Shown here one piece after another: positions 18,443 through 30,500 of a stretch of DNA of 64,000 bases. The position numbers were made by a program, and so were the translations under genes. The notes under the pieces are model-generated. The model searched no databases. It saw only the letters and a program-made list of their open reading frames with translations, and was not told the origin of the DNA. The stretch lies in contig CM030934.1 in the NCBI GenBank assembly GCA_018136815.1, positions 2,929,070-2,993,069 on the forward strand. The letters run 5' to 3'. The DNA comes from Isochrysis galbana. Taxonomy: Eukaryota; Haptophyta; Isochrysidales; Isochrysidaceae. The stretch's first letter is position 1. Each line of letters opens with the position of its first letter.

Positions 18443-19133
18443 TTGAAGTAAAAGGAATGAAGGGGGGAAGGTGAAGATAGGAGATAGGGAAATCAGGGCG
18501 GCGTCGGTGGTCGGTGGAGAGGCAGTGTATACCTAGTTAGATGGCAGTAGGTGTAAGCCCAGAATCTTCAGATGTTTTTTACAAAGAACAGGCGAATGTG
18601 TCAACAAAAAAACTATTGTGCTATTGTGGACATTTGATAGCTCATATCAGTCTATCCCACGTTTGACGGAACACGACCTTGATGCTGCTTGCTGGCTGCG
18701 GAGATGGCGAGCCGGGGACGGGCTGTATCGGACCTAATGCGCGCTAGAAAGCCCCCCCCCCCCCCCAGTTGCTTGCTCAGCGCCAAGGCTTAAGGGTTGA
18801 ATGGCCGGCAATCAAGGTGCGCTTGCTCGGCCTTGACCTTGAGCACCTCGTGATCGTGAGAAGACTCAATTAGCTGGGGCCACGGGTCCATGAATATTGA
18901 CTGAGGGAGGGGCGGGAGCGCTGCATCGCCACGAGAGACGGCGTGTTCCACAATGGGCCGAGGGGAGGCGGGAGCGCTGCATCGCAACGAAAGACGACGC
19001 GCTCCACAATGGGCGGTAGTGTTCGCAGAGCAATACCGAGTTGTCAGTGGTGTCATTTTGATGGTTCAAGAGAGCCTAACCTCTGCATTCAACTCCAAAC
19101 GATGGAGTGCACATACTTGATGTGCTCGGACCT
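18443..19133. other. No supportable gene
   Basis: Holds a copy of the GTCGCGTTCCGTC-family motif (minus, 18651-18678), a 15-base C-run near 18754 and two similar units of about 56 bp (18904-18960 and 18960-19014; shared GGGAGCGCTGCATCGC). A frame ending MDPWPQLIESSHDHEVLKVK on the minus strand could be an unplaced exon. Confidence 0.4.
18651..18678 (-). repeat. GTCGTGTTCCGTC dispersed motif, copy 2
   Basis: Minus strand reads GGTCGTGTTCCGTCAAAC, then GTGGGATAGA. Member of the ten-locus motif family. Confidence 0.65.
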
Positions 19134-22100
19134 TCATCTCCAGTCATGGTTCGATTGGCTCGATCGATGAGGACCAGCAAGGTTATTCACGTCGCTTTCC
19201 TCATCGTGTTGTCCCGCCGGTGCCTCAATACATTGAAGAGGCGCCAATGATGGTGCAAGCCCCGCCGCATCTTTGCGTGGACTCCTCGACCAGCAGGGAT
19301 TTTCTAGTGAATATGGCGGGGAGGCCGGGGTGGATTGATATTCGGGCAGGGGACGGGACTTTCCCGGTGAGCTCATGCTCGCTGGATTTGGGGCAATCGA
19401 AATCGGTCTTGTGCCTAGTGAGGAACCCGTCGACCTGACTTCGAAGGAAAACTGAGTTGATCTTGCGGTTGGAGACGCCAATTGTGATCTTGAGTCCGCT
19501 GTTGAGTGTGCCTCACATGTGGCGAGAAGCGCTTGGCCGGCGACGCCAAGTTCTCCCTCACCGAGCATATTACTCTGGCGAGCACTAGCAGCCGCGCGGT
19601 ACGTGGAGGCTAGGAGAGCTTGGTGCCGCAGGGAGCGAGAATGGGCAAGGTGGAGCGGCAGGGCGACGGCCAACGCGGAGATGCAGATCTAATGTAACGA
19701 AGGTGGACACCGAGAATGCGTGAGGGGAAAGGGGGGGAAGCATGGCCGAATAGGGCTCCCCGGATCCGAATAGAGTGCAGCGAAAGACCAAATACCCGCA
19801 CGGAAAATACCCACCACTGTAGATAAAAAGGGGGAGGGTTGGGAGGACATGCCTGCAGGCCAACGTGGACGGAAATGTAGCGCGCGGCAACGGTGGTTGG
19901 AAAAATCGCATGGCGAATGAAGGCGGTAAGTAGGTATGGCGGGCCGTCGCCTAGGAGAGCAATGAAGAGGTTGGCGTAGCCAACCATCCTGCCCATTTTT
20001 TCGGGTGGGTAGCGCGCAGGCGTGGCAAAAAAGTGGAAGTAGCATGCCCATTGGAGTGTTCTAGCGGGGCCGAATGCGAGCGTGGCGACGAGTTGGGTCG
20101 AAGGGTACGGGAAGAGCTGTCAGGCCGGCAGGGTGCGGTGGGTGAGCCGAGGTGAGAGGCTGTGATCCGCATCGATTCGCATCGGACGCCAGGAACACGC
20201 CACGAAGAAACAACGCCCGGCAGTCTTGCCGAGCTGTATCGCACCTGGAGCAATCCGAAGACGCACGTGAGGGTAGTGACGACGGAGACATAGATATGCT
20301 CGCGCTCGCAGAACTTCGAGCACAACACGATGGCGATGGGGGTGCTCAGCATGGAGAGAGTGGGAAAGGCGACATCGAAAGTCTGGACAATAGACATGGC
20401 CTGCTCGTGCATGCGGGGATGACAGCAAAAGTAATGATGGAGGGACGGGGCGGGGAATGCAGGAAGAGGCTGATGGAGGATTGGAAGTAGTCCCACCAAA
20501 CCTGTGTGTGTGGCAACAAGTCCAACATCTGGTCTTGGAAGGTGGTCATATAGAAGGATTGGTTGAGGTTTGCGAAGGCCATGAACGCCAGCATGAGTAC
20601 CTGATGAGGTTCAGTCGACGAGTCTTGGCGTGAGCATGTAGAGGCAAGCGTGGCTCGGGACGCTTACTTTTGCGGAATTAGCCTCCTTGTTGGATGCCAG
20701 GACTTCACGTTTAATTAATGTAGGCTTTCACTATATACTGGCTATCGCATGCGTACCGTGTCGGTCCGCAGGAAGAGCTGCCGTAGGGTAGCGTCATTTG
20801 AATACCACCGCAGAGACATTGTGGCGACCCTGCGGGAGAGTCAAGGGGTGATGGAGATGAGGCACTAGTTAGATTAGGTCGGCAGTGCCCGTCCGAGCGT
20901 TCTCATTCAAGGTTAAATTACAACCGCGCCTTGTGTCATGATACCCAAGGGCGCGTGAAGGAGGTGAGTACTTGGCGTTGTATACGGTAAACGGTGGGAT
21001 TGCGCCGCGGCTCACGGGCCGAGGAGTAATCAAGCGACCACTCCAGCTGCACCTTGATTCTATGAGCCCCGGCGGCATGCGTCCGGAGGCGGAGGCTATT
21101 AGGAGATCCGTTGCTCTTTGGGCTGATCTAGACAAGTTCAACGAGAGTGAGTGGCGAGCGGCGCGCGTCTCTGAATTGGGTAGAAGAAGGCTCCATGTCA
21201 ATGCGCCGAGAAGGAAGGTGAGGATCAACCTGCGTGTGAGAGGGCGCACAGGGCGCGGTGTTGAATGTGCGGCTGGCAGCTGTTCATTCCCACGCATCTT
21301 CATTCATTACAGGACATACATGACGGCACACCAGCCAACACCGACGTAGGCGAGCGGCGCGCCACCGAAGTATGCGAGTTTCCAAATGAGAAACACATTG
21401 GCAGATCCGTCGAACATCGACGCCGCGAGTGGTGTGATTGTAGGCTCTAGGGAAGGGTAAACCTAATTACAGGAGGGGTTGGAGCATGGCCATATCGCAT
21501 CTGTTTCTTGTGAGCAGGACGCGCCATCAGCTTGGCTTGCGCGTCTACTTGACAGCATTGCTGCCCATCGGCTGTGCTCACCTCGCCGAAGGAAAGCACT
21601 GACATGAACACTCCCGGGCCAGAAACTCCCAGCAGCGGGAGTGCAACAAGCCAAAGCTCATCGACTTTTGCTGCTCCGGCGATGGTGACAAGGAGCAGGC
21701 CAACCCTGGGTTAAGGCAAGGAGAGATGAAAGCTCAGATGGGGCAAATGTGCTCTGAGTCTGCGTATGGAGACTACGTAGCATGAGCGGTTGACGACTAT
21801 TAGAGCTGTAAGAAGCTGTGAAAGCCGCTTGGCTTGGCGGGGACCTCAGCGAGCCATGAGCATGTAGTAAAGCAACTTGCTCCCAAGCTCCAATTCTTGT
21901 GAAGGCTCCCCAAGGCAATTTCTCACCAGAGCAAGGAGGCGGCGACTCCCATGCACCAGCGTGGGCCCATGCGATCCATCAGCTCGCCGTATACGACCAT
22001 GATTCCGTCGGCAAGGAAGAGTGAGGCCGAGGCGATGGCGACGTAGAGCGACTCTTGCGCACTGCAGCATTTCTCGCGCCGCAGCTCTGGTGGCCGCACC

Positions 22101-22827
22101 ATGCACGCCGAATGCTCGGTCTCAGCGCACACGCTGACAAATACCTCGCTCGAGTAAAGCACCGGGTAGAGCCTGTGGTGCCAGTCGTAAGAGGCGGGTT
22201 GAGCGTTCCGATCACACCCACTCGAGCATAGTACATTTTAGCCAGTCAACCGGCGAGTGAGCTAGTTGGAGGGGGGAGAGAGGGAGAGCGACTGAGGGAA
22301 GCTGGCATCTTTACAGGAAGGCCGACCCCACGCTCTCGGTGCGGTGCTGGGGCGCACGAGTCGAATCCGAAGCATAGCCCACCCATCGTGAGGACCGACG
22401 TGCCGGCCATCGCAACCGACAGCCAGCGCGCCGAGCGGCGAGGCTGCGAACAGAAGACAGAGAAGAGAGAGAAGCGGCGGCCGTCGGTGCCACTCGGCGG
22501 CGGCTGACAGGGCTCGTAGGCGGAGAGCGCACGCCGACTCGAGGACTCTACCTCCCTCTGCCTACCCACCACTACCCCCCCTCCTGCCCCCCCTCCTCCT
22601 CCTCCTCCGCCGCCGCCGCCAGCACGGCAGCCTCCCCCCCGCAGAGAGCAGGCCGCGGGAGTCCATCCGGCCCCCTTCCCCCTCCCGCCCCTTCCCGCGC
22701 CGGGGGGACTCCCCCCCCCCGGTATGAATTCCCACTTCCACTTCCCCCCCCCCCTCCCCCTCCCCCTCCCCCTCCCCCTCCCCCTCCCCCTCCCCGGGGG
22801 CCCCTCGCTCGCGGAACCACCCGTCAT
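19134..22827 (-). CDS. SLC43-like major facilitator transporter (10 exons or more)
   Basis: Exons on the minus strand: 22827-22358, 22172-21927, 21705-21582, 21444-21320, 21229-21053, 20829-20757, 20600-20502, 20400-20245, 20116-19853 and from 19688 on. Nine successive joins keep the frame and give 12 hydrophobic segments. The first is WLSVAMAGTSVLTMGGLCFG, leading into FDSLYPVLYSSEVF, as in SLC43 amino-acid transporters. The MFS loop motif GELMDRMGPR follows segment 2, and SMFDGSANVFLIWKLAYFG marks segment 5. The likely role is uniport or symport of amino acids or similar solutes at a membrane; substrate unknown. The N-terminus is Gly/Arg-rich low complexity, so an ATG after 22827 may be used. 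Intron 9 appears to have a GC donor (CTGCAG/GCATGT). The C-terminal tail is uncertain: reading through ends at 19134, while another frame suggests a last exon ending at 19224. Confidence 0.8.
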
Positions 22828-22845
22828 GCTGTCATCCTTGAGTGA

Positions 22846-22877
22846 GGTCGCGTTCCGTCGAATATGGGACGGATTCA
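22846..22877 (+). repeat. GTCGCGTTCCGTC dispersed motif, copy 3
   Basis: GGTCGCGTTCCGTCGAATAT followed by GGGACGGATTCA, one of the best-preserved members of the family; it lies just upstream of the SLC43-like gene. Confidence 0.7.
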
Positions 22878-23814
22878 AACGGAAATGGAGCCATCAAATG
22901 TAGGGCGGTCAAACAGGGGCTTTTTAACTATTAGTAAGGGTTGGGCTGCATTTTTTGACCGTGGCGCGGTGCCCAATAAAAAAGCTCCGGGGGGGGCTAC
23001 CTGACGCTACGAAAATCTTCGCCAAGAAATGGTGCGATCCGCCCCCCCTCTCGCCCCCTCCGTCACGCGCGCTCACGCTCTACCCGTAAAGAATGGGCCG
23101 TCGCGCCCGCGGGGGGATCGGTTCCTTGATATCTAAGCTACATTCGGCATTTGATTCCCGCCCGATGCAGCGTCGTGTCGGGCTGCCGACAGTCCGACCA
23201 CCCCCTGACCCTCTGGCATCATTGCCCGCGCAGCCCACCCAGCACATCACAGCGCGCGCACGCGGCTACCCTGGCTACCAGAGGCCCCACCCCGACCATC
23301 CCGACCCGTCCCTCGCAGGATTCACCCTCTCTCGAACTCGGCATCGAGAACTAGGCTCAGCTCACCGGCGCGGCCGTCCACGCGTGGCTGACGAGCCTCC
23401 GCGTCGAGGCTGCCTACGCGGCCATCCTCTCTCTGACAGTGCCAGATCCGGCATTGCTCGATGAGGCGAGACCCGTGGGTGGCCTCAGGACGGGCCTCGT
23501 CGTGGCGCTCTACGCTGCGGCGGGCAGGAAAGCCCAAGATCCTGCCAGAGCGCCTCATAGCGCATCTCGCGGGAACCCACCACCCAGAGCAGAAATCATT
23601 GTCTGCCGCTGGGTGGTGGCCTTGGCAGGTGGTATTGAAAATTAATTTATACTGTTGATGACGCGCGACGGCGCAACGAAAGCACTCCGGGCACGCGGAG
23701 CTCGAGTAGCGAAGAAGCACACCAAGGTCTTCGCAATACTTGACGTAGACGTCAAGTAGAGCTGTACACCGTGGAGCCGACGCGGCGTCAGTCAACCTCC
23801 GGTGCCTGCTCTCC

Positions 23815-24205
23815 ACGCACGGCGCCCCGGCGGGGGGGGACCGATGCACATCGCGCCGTGCCCACGCACGGCGTGCACAATGTGATTGCAAGTCATCACA
23901 CGTGCTGCGCAACGAAACATCTCTTATATGGCTACTTAACGTGAATGTGGACCTTAGGGGTACGCATAGGCAAAAAATTGGCATGCGCACGCACGGCGCC
24001 CCCGCGGGGGGGCCGATGCACATCGCGCCGTGCGCACGCACGGCGTGCACAATGTGATTGCAAGTCATCACACGTGCTGCGCAAAGAAACATCTCTTATA
24101 CGGCTACTTTACGTAAATGTGGGCATTAGGGGAGGGAAAAGGTTGGCATGCGCACGCACGGCGCCCCCGCGGGGGGACCGATGCACATCGCGCCGTGCCC
24201 ATAAT
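23815..24205. repeat. Tandem array of a unit of about 170 bp, nearly 2.5 copies
   Basis: The marker GATGCACATCGCGCCGTG starts at 23843, 24015 and 24180 (spacing 172 and 165). Each unit also has GCACGCACGGCGCC and, in the first two, AATGTGATTGCAAGTCATCA and AACATCTCTTATA. Partial relatives in inverse orientation lie at 4179-4240, 24425 and 26781, and a more distant one at 42385. Confidence 0.75.
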
Positions 24206-24384
24206 TACACAGGTGCCATGGGCAAATATCGAAAAGCGCCGACACAGCGCCCCCCCCGGGGGGGGGGGACACGCGCCGCGGGAAAGCAGGGAAAATAAGT
24301 TGTTACTGTTACGCTAGTATACATTTAATTTTAGAATAACGCTCCGTATACAACTGTGGACATTCGATCGCTCAATTCGACTCA

Positions 24385-24410
24385 TGTCCCACAATTGACG
24401 GAACGACACC
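24385..24410 (-). repeat. GTCGTTCCGTC dispersed motif, copy 4
   Basis: Minus strand GGTGTCGTTCCGTCAATTGT then GGGACA. Member of the ten-locus family. Confidence 0.65.
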
Positions 24411-24606
24411 TCAACTTCCAGGAAGGTGCACGCCGTGCGTTCACTCTTTCCGCGGTAAAGCTAGCCGAATATCGATTCGACGTCGTACGTCGTGCACAAA
24501 CCTGGAGTCACTCACTGGGACGCCCCCCCCCCGGGTTGACCCCAGCCGGCGGCGGCGGACTGATGCTGTCCAATGCTTCCGCCATAACCTGCATGGCAGA
24601 TTTAGA

Positions 24607-25113
24607 ATGGGCATATGGCCGAAAGAGAGGTGTGATGAATTTTTGAAGTTCTCGTCCATCTTTGTTATGATCCATGTCAATCGATTGACTACAACATCAT
24701 CAGGCACCATTCCAATTTTAGACATGGTTGAGCACTGTGAGGTGGGTGCCTTTGCTCAAATACTAGAAGATTTTTTTGTGCCGGCGCATCACGTATTTGG
24801 AAACGAGGGGTACCAAATGAAGGCAAACGACCTGTTGGGCACTCGCACCTGTTCGGCCCGTAACCTGGATCTTGTTGTCGGTGTGTTGCGCAGGGCCGAC
24901 TTCGACGCGATGCGCGCGAGCGGTTGCGGCGATTGGCGCGAGGACGCGGAGGAAGGGGGCGAGGACGCGGAGGAAGGGGGCGAGGACGCGGAGGAAGGGG
25001 GCGAGGACGCGGAGGAAGGGGGGCCCGAAATTCGGTATTTTTCGAACATTTTACATTTCGCCGGAGAACCCCACTTTTCTCTGCTGACCCATCCTACCGG
25101 AAGCCATACATAG
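24607..25113 (+). CDS. Doubtful 168-aa frame with an acidic 7-residue repeat
   Basis: An ATG-started frame of 168 codons. Residues about 112-139 are four copies of EDAEEGG, encoded by a 21-bp tandem repeat. The N-terminal 100 residues (SSIFVMIHVNRLTTTSSGTI, then FAQILEDFFVPAHHVFGNEG) look moderately protein-like but match no family known to me, and they include the 26-bp segment shared with 5831. It may be part of a decayed mobile element. Low confidence that it is a real gene. Confidence 0.25.
   Translation: MGIWPKERCDEFLKFSSIFVMIHVNRLTTTSSGTIPILDMVEHCEVGAFAQILEDFFVPAHHVFGNEGYQMKANDLLGTRTCSARNLDLVVGVLRRADFDAMRASGCGDWREDAEEGGEDAEEGGEDAEEGGEDAEEGGPEIRYFSNILHFAGEPHFSLLTHPTGSHT
24940..25023. 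repeat. 21-bp tandem repeat, 4 copies
   Basis: The unit GAGGACGCGGAGGAAGGGGG plus C starts at 24940, 24961, 24982 and 25003; the last copy is slightly altered. Confidence 0.9.
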
Positions 25114-25385
25114 GAAGCTTGTTTAGCCCTTCATTCACCCATTGTAGCTGGTGCCCTCCGCACCCTCATAGTGAGTGACCAGGCTAAAATCTGGCTATTC
25201 TGTTTAGAGTTTAGAGTTTCTAAGAGATGTTGGTTACATATCCTCGGGCATTCGCCGAGGTGTAGCGAGGACTCGTCCGTCTTCACAGGAGTAGAGAAAA
25301 TATTAGAGTAGGCTAATTGATTTAGGGGGTGGGGAGAGAGGCTGCTCAAGTTTTGACATCGAGTCTCTGCCGGCGGCGAGGGGCG

Positions 25386-26139
25386 ATGGCGGGTGTGAGT
25401 GTGACGTTCGGCGGCGGCCTGCGGCGGCGGCGGTCGCTCCACCTGTACTTCTGGGACGGGCGCGACGGTGCAGGTGGTCGCCGCGCCTCCCCTTAGGCAC
25501 GCAACCCGCCAGCGCCAAGCCCCTACATTCCTCTGCTTCTTCTCCACACCCCGCTCTATCGGCATCTCTCCCTCCCCGGCCCTCTCAAGCTCACACCGCC
25601 CTCTCAAGCCCACACCGCCCTCTCAGGCTCACACCGCCCTCTCAAGCTCACACCGCCCTCTCAAGCTCACACCGCCCGCTGCCGCAGAGTGGAGTGGCTG
25701 GTGGATCACGCCTGACTTTATTGGCAACGGTGAATTCGTTGCGCATGCGGAAGCAGAGGCAGACACGCCACAGGCCATCCCTGTAGGCGAGTGGAGATCA
25801 CCGCTGGTCGAGACCCAGATGAAGCGGCCACTACACTTAGGCCTCCAGAAGCTCAACGGCTCGGACGCACTCGTGGCAACCGGAAGCGATGCGGCGACAC
25901 CGCTCATCCCCGATGGGCACACGACGTACGACTTCTCTAAGTACGTCTTCGAGCCCGAGGGTCTTCACCATGGTAAGCCCTCATTTGTGGCTCGTGACAA
26001 AACCCTGGAGGACGAGCTGATATCCTCCAAGGAACAGGAGTCGGTGCAGGTCCCCAAAATGCTAGCATTCGCCGCCGTTTGCGTCGCCGTTGGAGTGTTG
26101 TTGGGGGCTGCCCTGGCGAGACGTGGGGCCAAAGCATAG
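25386..26139 (+). CDS. Two-exon 179-aa protein with a GWW motif and C-terminal membrane anchor
   Basis: Exon 1 is 25386-25473 (ATG in a good GCGATGG context) and exon 2 is 25688-26139, joined in phase across a 214-bp GT-AG intron (donor GTGCAG/GTGG, acceptor GCCGCAG). The joined N-terminal region reads LHLYFWDGRDGAEWSGWWIT followed by PDFIGNGEFVAHAEA. I recall similar WDGRDG...GWW...GG repeats in uncharacterised algal proteins, but that is memory, not a search. The C-terminus has one hydrophobic segment (MLAFAAVCVAVGVLLGAALA) and then RRGAKA, so it is probably tail-anchored with the bulk in the cytosol. A continuous frame through the intron exists but starts at GTG and translates the intron's tandem repeat, so the spliced model is preferred. 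Confidence 0.6.
25581..25680. repeat. 19-bp tandem repeat, 5 copies, within an intron
   Basis: CCCTCTCAAGCTCACACCG and close variants are repeated five times inside the predicted intron 25474-25687. Confidence 0.85.
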
Positions 26140-27545
26140 GAACTACACTAGGTGATGGCGTTGGCTCATAGCCGGTCAGCCTCAGTCTTAACGCCCGCCG
26201 TGAGTGGCAGTGTACAGCAGGGAATGTGCACTGAGGAGAGCGAGCAAAGGCCAAACCTTGAAACAGTGGCCTTGTTTGGAGTGAAAGAGAGCATTCCAGG
26301 AGTTGCCATCATTAAGAAGCAAGAGCAGAAGTGCGTGTGCTTGTGGCACTTCGCATATCTCGTTCCTCTAGTTGCACTCTGCCCTAAATCTGTCCGTGTA
26401 GCTGTGTTTGTTATTTGACCTTTCAGCCCGAGATGTTGCTGGTGGGGTGGAAGCGGAACCGGCTACACACGAAGTGCATGCCTACGCTACGTATCACTAC
26501 ATATCACTTACTTACACCGTGCGCTTATTCATTGTCTCATCTCTGAATCTGCATTCTACGTTCTCACTCTTTCTTGCGCCTCAGGCGAGAAGCGTTCATT
26601 TGGCATTTGGACCCACCCCTCACCCTCACCCTCACGACTCACGACATGTCACATGTCGTTCATTCATGTACATAACTCATGCAACAGAAGTGCAACTAAG
26701 TTAAGTCGCGTTCCGTCGAAAGAGGACCAGGCGGTAGTTTTGTTGTTTATTTAGAATGTGTGACGCGTGTGATTTCGTCAGGTGCACGAGATGTGCATCG
26801 GGTCCCCCGCGCGCGGGGACGCCGTGCGTGCGCATAATGAACAACTTTTTTTTCGCCTATGGCCTATGGTGCCGGGGTTTCGTCAGATGCGCATTGAAGT
26901 TTTCCGAAGACGCAGGCCGCAGACCGCAGACACCGTGCGTGCGCATAGCAACTTTTTCTATACGCTATACGGTACCCATCGAACATTATGAGAGTCCCAC
27001 TAGCATTGCACCAACACGCCAGCAAGCCATGCCGCACACGACCGCATCACATCCCAAGGCCAAGGCCAAGGCACAAACAAAACTAAGTAAGCACCTGATT
27101 ATCTGATTATACCTCCCCCCTCGCAGGCCTCCGGCTCCCGTTAGCCGTTAGAACTCCCAACTCCCCACAAGCTCAAGCTCATTCATTGGTCATTGGGTGA
27201 AAACCCAGTAAGTCGCCAATGTCCAATGTCCAATCAATGTAATTGATAAAGCTGTGAACACCTACCGGCCATACCAAACATGTTTCAACCTGGTAGTGGC
27301 CCACAGCTACAAAGACTGGTAGTGTTTGTGGACCATAGCTACATAGACTGGTAGTGTTAGTGGCGAAAGTGGTGGGTGTTAACATGTTAACACTGTTAAC
27401 ACGTTAAAACCTTACTGCTAAAGCGGGCCAAAAATAGATAAAAAAGGGGGGGAGGGGAGTACGCGAGGCGGGAGAGAAACGCGCAAGCGCGCGGGCGCGG
27501 GGGGGGGGGGGGGGGGGGGAGCGGCGCGGAGGGGGACAGTCGGGC
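26140..27545. other. No supportable gene; repeats
   Basis: Contains the 3' flank of the preceding gene, a copy of the dispersed GTCGCGTTCCGTC motif (26704-26728), copies of the GTGCACG...GATGTGCATCGG repeat (26781-26835 and a partial copy to about 26945), and an 18-base G-run near 27502 just before the chromodomain gene. Confidence 0.5.
26704..26728 (+). repeat. GTCGCGTTCCGTC dispersed motif, copy 5
   Basis: AGTCGCGTTCCGTCGAAAGA then GGACC. Member of the ten-locus family. Confidence 0.65.
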
Positions 27546-27575
27546 ATGGGCAAGCGCAAAGGGAGAGCGGCGGCG

Positions 27576-27592
27576 GCACCGGATGAGACAGA
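27576..27592 (+). repeat. LINE target-site duplication, left copy (17 bp)
   Basis: GCACCGGATGAGACAGA, identical to 31100-31116. Confidence 0.85.
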
Positions 27593-30500
27593 AAAAAAAA
27601 ACTTCTGAAGATTCAGGGCTACACACCTACTATCTATGGGACTTCCCTTCGCTATCTACACCGCCCTTATCATCCCTCCCTCCACCTCTTCCCCTGCCCC
27701 CCTTCTTTCCTTTTTCTTCGGTTTCCGGGGTCCGGCCTCGGTGCGCTACCTGAGGCCTGGTTCGGAGTGTGGGGTCCGGGCAGGCCTTCTGGAATTGTTT
27801 TTGTTGTCGAGTGTGTCCGTCTGGTCGCTTTTTGTTTGCTTGGTTTATATCCAAGTTCCATTGTCTCTATCAGCGACTTTGGTAGGTGTATCGATGTTTC
27901 AATTTCCTTTGTTCCCTTGTTCTGTGGTCCCCTCGACAGCGTGTGCGATCCCCAGCTTGGATGCTAGTTCCACTAGCTCCGCGTTGGGCTTAAGACCGCC
28001 TTTGTCGTTCCTGTTGAAAACGGGTCTCAAGTCGTTCATGTCTATCCTTTTTTTAGGCTGTCTTCCCATGCCCGCTTGGGCGGTTCTCGCCGAGTCGGTT
28101 TCTTGTGCGAAGAGGAGTGCTTTACTTAGTGTGGTGTATCTCTCTATTATTCTTATTAGTATGGATTCTTCCGAGAATTTGATGCCGTCGTAGTGTATCC
28201 TATAGAAGTCTGTGAGTATATATCTCCACGCTAATAGGTATAGTACGTATATCGCTTTCGGGGCGTCTCCTTTTGGGTAGATGAATAGGTTGTCTACAAT
28301 GGTTTCTTCCCTGCTCCTTTCTAAACCTGGTGTGAACCGTGCAATTTTATTCAGTTCGCCTAGGATGTTGGTTATCCCGGGGCATTCGCCTAGGTGTGTC
28401 GAGGACTCATCCGTTTCCCCACAAATGCGGCACGTGTCGGCTCTGTCTGGAAAGCGGTTGTACGTGCCCACTCGCCTGTGTGTAATATGTTTGAAGTGTA
28501 GATGCATGTCCCTCGCCGTTACCATTGGCGTGGTGTATATTCGCGCCAGGTGCGCCCATGTATCCCCTGGTATTTGGAGTTTTTCCTCCCATTTGGCCGG
28601 CCCCGTGAGGCGTTTGCGTTTGCGGTCTTTACGCTGAAGTGCCTCGGCTAGATGTTCTACCCCGGTGCCGTCTAGCGGCGTTTTGCCGTCTAGCGTGTAT
28701 TCATCCGCTAGCGGGTATTCTAGCCTTTTGTTGGTTTTGTATCCTTCCCCCCATCTCGCCGGTGGGGATATGTCTAGGTTTGTGGGTGCGGCGAGTAGTC
28801 TATTCCCGATTATAGGTGTGCCTAGGTATGAGAGCTCCGTCTCATACCACGTTCCCTTGAGGTTCGCGTAGTATTCCCCGTCTAACGTAATTCGTATTTC
28901 GGGCTGTGGTTCCTCCGGGTCGTGATGGTTGCCGGTTATGTCGCGCCATGTATGTGCGCTTTCCGTTTCGGACGCGCTTTCTGCCGTCGTCAATGTCTCC
29001 GTGGCGTGTCTAACTAGTGTGTCCCATGTTTCCAAGAATTTGACCCTTGGGATATATTCTCCCTGAAATTGTATATATGTGTCGTTGTTTCTGAGGTATT
29101 GCGCGCATTCTTCGCTACTATAGGGTATGCTCGCTTCGTGGTCTTTGAAGACGTTGTGTAAGGCGTTGCATTCTAGCTTGTTCCATAGCTTTGCCCACGT
29201 GGGGTTCAGCTTGGGGCCCGGGTGCGTCGGGCTACCCCACATGGGTTGTGAGAGTGCTCCTTCCCTGCTCACTTTCAGGGACGTGAGATCTAGTTCTCGG
29301 ATGTTGTTTAGCGCCTGTTTCCAGAACGCAGGGAGTTTGCTTTTGCCCGCTATTCCGTCAGTAAGTCTGTTCGCGGGGATTGTCGAAAGAACCGCTGCTC
29401 TTCCCAGGTTCGTGCGGCAGAACCAAGCGTCCAGCACTTGTTTCCATTGTGCTTGGCGTGCGTCCAGGTAGTTCAGGATCCATTTGGCCTGTAGTGCTTT
29501 GACGTGGTTACCCCAGTCTAGCAGCCCTAGCCCCAAGTGTGGCCCTTTCTCCGAAGTGTTTTTGATCGGGATTTCGGGGTGTTTCACCCATTGCAGTCTC
29601 CGTCCGGTGCGCGCGTTCGTCCACATGATTCTGTCCACGGATCTTTTTACCGCTGCGTGGAACGATCTTGGGGCTGCAAGTGTTTGTAGCCAGTATCTAG
29701 GAATAGAGTATATGAGGAAGTTAGCTACCTTCGTTTTCCCGTGTATGGATAGATTATTCGTTATCGGTGCGTATATGGTGGTTTTTTTCTCTATCTTGTC
29801 GGCTAGTTTGCGCCAGAACTCTTTGATGGCCTGGGGTCCCCCTAGGGGGACTCCCACGATGGTCGCGTATTCGTTCCTTTTCAGCCACTTGTATCTTTGG
29901 AAACTCGCTGGTGGGCGTTTTCTTTTTAAGGAGCCCATCCTAAGTCCCTCGAACTTTAGGTCGTTGGGTTTGCCGCACGAGGCTGCCGCGTATCTCTCCA
30001 CCCAGCGGAGGGAGCGCGTTAAGCTGTTATAGTCCGCCGCTAAGAGTTGTGTGTCGTCCGCGAACTGGCTAATCTTTATTTCGGCTCCATTCACTATGAT
30101 GCCCTCTATGTCGTCGTCTTCGTTTATCACTCTGGTGAGGGCTTCCGCCGTCAGGAGGAAGGCTAATGGAGAGAGCGGGCATCCTTGGGGGACGCCGCTC
30201 GCTACGTTGAACGGGAAACTTCTTCCCCCGTTCGCTTTTATGTACCTAATTGGTTTGGCCTCGGAGTTCATAAGGGCCTTCGCATATTTCCTGAAGTTCT
30301 CTCCGAACTTTAGCTTTTCTAGAACCAAGTGGTAGAATTCCCAATTGACTCTGTCGAAGGCCTTCTCCCAATCGAGCGCAAGGAGGAGACCTGGCTCCCC
30401 CGTCTCGTCCAGGTAAGCGTTAGTCAGCTGTAGCAGGTGGGTGGCTTCGCCAATCAAACGTTTCGGGACGAAGCCTAGTTGGTCCTTCGAAATTATGTTC

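Larger units (their letters stand above)
22878..24606. other. Repeats; one possible exon
   Basis: The stretch at 23355-23560 (plus) translates to WLTSLRVEAAYAAILSLTV and GLRTGLVVALYAAAGRK, which looks protein-like, but I found no consistent splice partners. 23815-24200 is a tandem array of a unit of about 170 bp, and 24385-24410 is another copy of the dispersed motif. Confidence 0.35.

Noticed and set aside
28281-30335. Plus-strand frames opposite the LINE
   Set aside because: Antisense shadows of the reverse-transcriptase frame.
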